DNA of 64,000 nt, from contig CM068379.1 in assembly GCA_034770075.1 (NCBI GenBank), positions 27,713,506 to 27,777,505 of the forward strand, given 5' to 3'. Of the stretch, positions 58,922 to 64,000 are shown in pieces. Source of the stretch: Aralia elata. Lineage: Eukaryota > Streptophyta > Magnoliopsida > Apiales > Araliaceae. The translations under genes and the position numbers were made by a program. Each line of letters opens with the position of its first letter. Positions within the stretch are counted from its first letter, which is position 1. The notes under the pieces are model-generated. The model had not been told where the DNA came from and made no database searches. It saw nothing but the letters and a program-made list of their open reading frames with translations.

Positions 58922-60843
58922 TGGTATATTTGAAATGGATGTACCAACTCATCCGAATTTTCGTTTTTTTATAAATCGCTGGCTCATATGTGACTCCGAA
59001 TTAATTGGTCCGCGAATCGAGATTCATAGAGTTCGGGGGCTTGCTTAAGTGAGGGGAAGGTGTTAGGCACCCCTCGACTTTCGTGAAACACGGTTATCAC
59101 AATCTTGATGCTGTCCTATCCTTTAATTCATGAAATGTCTGTGTGTGCGTGCGTGCATGTGTGTGTACCTATATGCATGTTGTGGTGAGTTTGTATGAAA
59201 GAATTATTTGGATTTTTAGGGAAAGTCGTGCTTTAATTTGGGAACGCTTCGGAATGTCTTTTCGGCATACACGAGAAAGCTTTATGAAAGAAAAGGTTTG
59301 ATTTTAATCGTCAAAACTAGGAGATTTTCATTAGGCGTCGTTTTTGCAAAAATAGGAGTTTATTAAACCTTTAGCCAAAATAGGAATCGAGATTTGTACG
59401 TTGCTTTCATAAATGATAGGCAATTTCTAGGATCTCTTTCGCCCTATGTATCAAGGTTTAATAAAACGTTTAGTTCTTTTTATAAAAACCATTTTTCGTG
59501 ACATTTGAAAACAACTTCTCTTTAGCTTTCTCATAGAATAGGAATCGACTATCGTTAGCATTTCCAATTTTTAGCCTCATGATGCTAATATCCTACTTTA
59601 ATTGATTTTAGAAAAAATCTTTATTGTTTTGGCCTTGAAATCCTTTGTTTGGTGTTGCAAATCAAATTAAATATCAAAACGCGTAGGGGCTACTTACGGG
59701 CATGTAAGCCATCAAAATACCCCGAACGCCAACAATCACATATTTTCACTACTACGGGGCCTTAAACCCGATTCTCGCCTTAGCGTCGTTTTAAGGCCCG
59801 ACGGTTACATGATACAAAAAACGAGCACCTTGAATCTATTACATACATCAAAACGTCCATCATCGGATTTAGACCACGGGGTCGCGTTCCTAGGCTCACA
59901 CCCGATATTGCTACATACCCACAAAATGAATACTACAAAACTAATCAACACGGATTTGCCTAATACACCGTGATATCCGAAAATGACAATCTAAATAAAT
60001 CACACCCAATGAATCATCATAAACGAGCTAGAAATTTCACTCACTGGATATCCTCGGGTTATTAGGAAGAATTTTGTTCCGATGGAAACCTTACTAATAA
60101 TCCCTAATCCATGATTGTCCAACAAGATACATGAAGATTACATTTAATTTAACCAACCAATACGATATAAATTGCTAGAACAAAGAGAAATCTTACCTTG
60201 CAAATGATCTCAAATGGATGTAAACTTGTATATTTGAAATAGGATTAGAAGGATATTTGATACAACAAAAATCAAAAGAGTAAAAATCTTCTCTTTTTTC
60301 TCTCTTTTCTTCCTATTTTGTTGCAAAAACTTGCTCCTTTTCCTCTATATTTCCGTGTTCTTGCTGCTGCAGAATTCTTCTTCTTTTCCCAAATTTCTGA
60401 ACTCTTCAACTCCCTGTATGCTGCACGAAACTGAGCTGAAATAGGCTGGCTGGCCGCCTGCCTTCCACTCGCCTGATTTCGAGTTCCGTGTTTCGAGTTC
60501 CGTGTTTTCAAAAGGCGCACTATTTGGCCGCAAATCAATCCGCGGCTGGACGGTTTGACTTTCTCGATTTTCGTACAACGCATCGATTTTCGTGCCGTAA
60601 CGTCGGTTTTCGCTGACAGGCTCGTATTTTGCAGTCCGGGAATTTCCGGGAGACGTGCCACCTCATTCGGGAATGCCCGCTTCGGACGGCCTTATTGCCA
60701 CGTCAGCTTTGGTCGCCAATCATTGCGGTGGTGTTGGACGTTCGCACTTGTGCCCACTCCTTCGCTCCCGCAAGCCGGTTCAATTGACGATTTTGCCCTC
60801 CTGTCATGGTTAGTACCGGGAACGCAAAAATTGGGTGTCTACA
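58922..60843 (-). repeat. 5' LTR of the Tat-like element (about 1.92 kb)
   Basis: It ends 'gggtgtctaca' at 60843. Its outer 950 bp match 44071-45022, and the wider LTR matches the inverted LTR at 42349-44070. The left edge is placed at a TG next to PBS candidate 2; an edge near 58764 is possible. It contains a TG-rich tract at about 59143-59168. Confidence 0.75.
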
Positions 60844-61369
60844 CTTTTCTCAGTCAAGAGTTCTTACTATAGCAATTAATAAGAACAGCTTTTAAAATAC
60901 ATTTGATTTCACAAATTTAGACATGCTTGACCTAGTTGATACAAATAGCATAGATCTATCTCATAAACAGTTCATGCTTGAAAGAACTTTAATCTAATTC
61001 ACAATTCAATAACAGTAGAATAGGAATTCAATTGCACAAGGTGCGAATCTCAATAATCAGTATAGATGTGAATAAACAACAATAATTATTCACTAACATG
61101 CTTCAAAAATCATAACTCGAGTTTGAGTTAGGGAACTTGTCTGTCTGCTCAGCTACAAATAATTCTAGCTTTAACTAATTGGCCTTGAAGAACCTAACAT
61201 TGATAACGTCGATCTACCAATTAGTACTGCGTAGTTGTATATCGATACGCTTACTTATGCTATTTATTTAACAATTAAGCAAATCACATAGCACACATAA
61301 GTTAATAAACTATCGTAAATCCTATAAGACACTTAATATTATCAATCCCGATAATATTTAATTCACCTC

Positions 61370-61560
61370 TTGGTATTATTAGTCCACTAATAACACTTTT
61401 ATTCGTTTACTAATGTTATTAACATCTTAATAATATTTTAATCATCCAATAATACTTTAATCTAATATTATTAATCTCTTAATAATATTTTAATTCTCAT
61501 ATCATTAATAATATTTTAATCTAATATTATTAGTCATTTTAATAATATCTTAATCATTTA
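61370..61560. repeat. Degenerate AT-rich tandem repeat
   Basis: Repeated 'ttaataatattttaatc' variants with a loose period of about 30 bp, inside the element C LTR. Confidence 0.65.
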
Positions 61561-63079
61561 TTAATGCTTAAAACAAATATTATTACCCATTCAATAATAT
61601 TTCCATAAAGTTTTAATCTTAATATTTCTTTGTTTACTTAAAAATATCGAATTCTTATATTACAAATATCATAGTAATATTTTAATAAGTTATTAGGCGA
61701 ATAAACAATTTATTCTAATTGTTTTACCCTTTATTAAACAACTCCTTTACTACCCATAAAAGGTCATAAATATTATTTCTCATTAAATATTACCAAAATA
61801 CCCCTCAATAGTCAGAATATATAATATTAGGAGTATCCAAGCTTAAAAATCACATTTTCCTTATTTATGAAATCATTTAACCATTTATTTTCTTTTAACC
61901 ATAACTATAATATTATTATGAAAAATAGCAAATAGGTTCTGAAAATTATTATCCTCTGGATCTGGATAGTATATGATCCAACAATGATCCACAAATTTTT
62001 CTGAAATTTTAGAAAATGATTTACTATTTTTAAAGTACTCAAAACCTCCGAATCTTGTTACATTTTTCATAAATCGAGTTTCGCTCAGACAATTCTGAAA
62101 TTCTCAAAGTACACTATAATAATGTATATAAACATACTTTAAAATTTTCATATTATTTCAAGGTACACACAGTGAGAAATCCGAGTATGAATATTTAGGA
62201 GTCCTTCACGGTAAAAGCCATTACACAAAAACTACACATCGAAACATGTTCGTTCTTTTTCCTACTTGTAGATAACTTCTTAAGGTACCTCTGTGATTTT
62301 TTCCAGATTCTTAAAAGATATATAACTGGCCAAAACAACCTTTGGAAAAATGAGGACAACAAGCTTTTAGAGTTTTAAAGCTTTAAGTTTTATAGCTGGA
62401 CTGTTTTGGGAAAATAGCCCCCAAGGCTTCAAAAATTATTGGATTTGTGTTCTACCACTTGGGTTTACTAGCTAACTCATGTACCTAGCACCCCCTTTCG
62501 ACGGATCACAAATCTAAATTGTAGATCTCAAGTTATGGGTGATCCAAGTGAAGAAAAGCTAGAGTTTTTACCCTTTAAGAACATAAGTTCATTTTCTTCT
62601 TTTGAATCTCCATTCTAACACTCACGAGGATTAGATCTATACATGAAGCATGAAGATCTAATGATTCTTGAGTCTTAGAATAAAATCTCTCAAAAACTAT
62701 GAAAATAAAACAAAGTAAGAAAGAAGGAAATGGTTTAGGGTTTCACCTTGATCTTGTAGTTAGTCTCCTTGATCTACCAAAGTATGTGATGAACTTGAGA
62801 TGCATGAACTATGCTAATCTCACTCTCTTTTTCTCTCTAAGCTCTTACTCTATACTTGGTGAATAATAGATGAACCAACCCCTACTAGCATTGGTGAGGG
62901 GTCCTATTTATAGGAAAGTAGAGACCATGGGCAAAATAATCATTAATCATGACTAGGCAAGGGCAATTTGATCAATTCATCAATAATAGGAAGCTTCCTA
63001 GCAACTTCCTCAAGGGTATTTTAATCATTACCCAACTTCTTTTAAGGTTAATATAGTCTTTTTGCAAAATCTTAATTAT

Positions 63080-63260
63080 CCATTAGTTATTAACCATTCT
63101 TCATTGGTTATTAGACATTGGTTATTATCTTGTCATAATTACATTGTTTAAACACAATGGTTATTATCCCGCCATAATTACATTGGTTATTAACCACTTG
63201 GATATACAATGATTATTTCCCCTTCATAATTACCTTGGTTATTAACCACTCTTGGCCATT
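63080..63260. repeat. About 50-bp imperfect tandem repeat
   Basis: Units built on 'cattggttattaaccac' and 'tcataattac' recur three to four times in the element C LTR. Confidence 0.65.
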
Positions 63261-63467
63261 TTAGCCATTACACACCAATTCCTACACTTGACTCACATAT
63301 GGTTATTTCTTAACCATAGTTATATCATACCTGCCAACACAAGTATAGACACATCTTATACATCTCCCACCAATTAACCCAAGTTGGTTTAAATAGAACA
63401 CAACGTTAACTCATTAAATTAAATTAGATTTAATTAATAAGGACGTTCAAAATTCACGGGCATTACA

Positions 63468-63484
63468 TCCCTCCCCCCTTATAA
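63468..63484 (-). other. Polypurine tract of element C
   Basis: The minus strand reads 'ataaggggggaggga' right before the LTR start TGTAATGCCCG, with 'cgaggacggaat' upstream. Confidence 0.8.
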
Positions 63485-63489
63485 AAATT

Positions 63490-64000
63490 CCGTCCTCGAA
63501 ATTGCAAAAATAGGGTTACTCAAATAAAAACGGATAATTCGCTTTCATCTTCTCTTCGAGTTCCCACGTAGCTTCTTCGACTGCGTGATTCCTCTAGAGA
63601 ACCTTGACGGAATGGATGGTCTTGTTTCTCAGCTTCTGTTCCTTCCTATCGAGAATCTGGACAGGAACTTCCTCGTACGTTAAGTCCTTCTCGACTTGGA
63701 TGGGTTCATAGGAGATAACGTGCTTATAGCCTGGTTTATACGGCCGCAACACTGACACATGAAACACGTTGTGAATGTGCTCAAGTTCAGGAGGTAACGC
63801 TACCTCGTACGCCACCTCGCCGATTCGCCTCAAAATCTCGAATGGTCCTATGAACCTAGGGCTCAATTTGCCCTTCTTCCCAAACCGGATCTTTCCTTTC
63901 CAAGGAGATACCTTCAAAAATACAAAGCTACCAACTTCAAAGTCCCGCTTCTGACGATGTAAGTCGGCATATTTCTTCTCGTGATCTTGAGATGCTACCA
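63490..64000 (-). pseudogene. Integrase C-terminus and chromodomain-like tail (element C), partial
   Basis: Coding enters from the window edge at 64000 and is open through 'KVSPWKGKIRFGKKGK', [26 protein letters not shown] and HSVKVL. A TAG at 63594-63596 replaces the Trp codon expected after VKVL; RNHAVEEATWE follows in frame. The single nonsense change (TGG to TAG) is the only visible defect in this segment, which is better preserved than the same region of element A. Confidence 0.85.

Larger units (their letters stand above)
44071..60843 (-). mobile_element. Large Tat/Retand/Ogre-like Ty3/gypsy element
   Basis: On the minus strand the order is 5' LTR (to 60843), PBS, leader, gag, protease, G-patch-like segment, putative intron, RT, RNase H, second RNase H, integrase, a 6-kb 3' region with two antisense genes and a tandem array, polypurine tract, and a truncated 3' LTR (44071-45022). 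The LTR start TGTAGACACCC, second RNase H and antisense ORFs are Tat-lineage traits. The two LTRs differ at roughly 15-20 sites over 950 bp by eye, so it is fairly young, yet pol has five stops and gag a frameshift. Confidence 0.88.
60844..63467 (-). repeat. 3' LTR of Tekay-like element C (left end truncated)
   Basis: It ends 'cgggcattaca' next to a polypurine complement. It includes AT-rich tandem blocks built on 'taataatattttaatc' (61370-61560) and 'cattggttattaaccac' (63080-63260). Its left end does not begin with TG and abuts the Tat-like LTR, so it is truncated or rearranged. No gene was found in it. Confidence 0.7.

Noticed and set aside
42344..60848. A single composite insertion 42349-60843 with target duplication CTATT/CTTTT
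   Set aside because: The flanking DNA is copia LTR on one side and Tekay-like LTR on the other, and the copia LTR does not continue past 60843, so the near match is probably chance in AT-rich DNA.

Overview
This window is repeat-dense plant nuclear DNA, most likely from a eudicot. It is AT-rich and built almost entirely of nested, mostly broken LTR retrotransposons. I found no host gene that I can defend, no rRNA or intact tRNA gene, and nothing bacterial. The plant assignment rests on the element families: Ty3/gypsy chromovirus (Tekay/Del-like) with chromodomain remnants, Ty3/gypsy Tat/Ogre/Retand-like with a second RNase H and antisense extra genes, Ty1/copia elements, and Met-initiator-type primer binding sites.

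Layout. 1-3806: degenerate LTR-element DNA ending in a plus-strand polypurine module and a partial LTR. 3807-28240: a minus-strand SIRE-like copia LTR (about 2.9 kb without its insertions), split by a nest. The nest is a minus-strand Tekay-like element (4233-24131, imperfect TSD CCAGT/CCAAT) whose truncated 5' LTR carries a plus-strand non-autonomous LTR element (13415-24014, TSD TGCTT), which in turn carries a solo copia LTR (16632-18184, TSD ACGGG). A second solo LTR of the same copia family sits at 24383-25968 (TSD GAGAT). 28348-40363: another minus-strand copia element with both LTRs, its 3' LTR split by a solo Tekay-like LTR (29097-32073, TSD AAATA). 40364-42348: two modules of inverted copia LTR ends around a duplicated 254-bp spacer. 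42349-44070: a truncated plus-strand Tat-like LTR joined tail-to-tail to the next element. 44071-60843: a large minus-strand Tat-like element. 60844-64000: the 3' LTR and integrase/chromodomain end of another minus-strand Tekay-like element.

The Tat-like element is the most interesting part. On the minus strand it has gag, a protease followed by a G-patch-like segment, a phase-compatible candidate intron, then RT, two RNase H domains and integrase in one frame broken by five nonsense codons. Between pol and the 3' LTR it carries about 6 kb with two genes on the opposite (plus) strand. Their products resemble plant mobile domain / DUF7745-type proteins; one has two clear GT-AG introns and the other ends in a coiled coil. 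Just upstream of these genes, inside the 3' LTR, is a 1.07-kb GC-rich tandem array of 35-bp subunits organised as a 140-bp higher-order repeat, followed by three 22-bp palindromic units that match a palindrome in the LTR itself.

Every gene here is damaged, and most premature stops are C-to-T or G-to-A changes, as expected from methylation decay of silenced elements. All family calls are by eye from motifs and layout; no database search was run.
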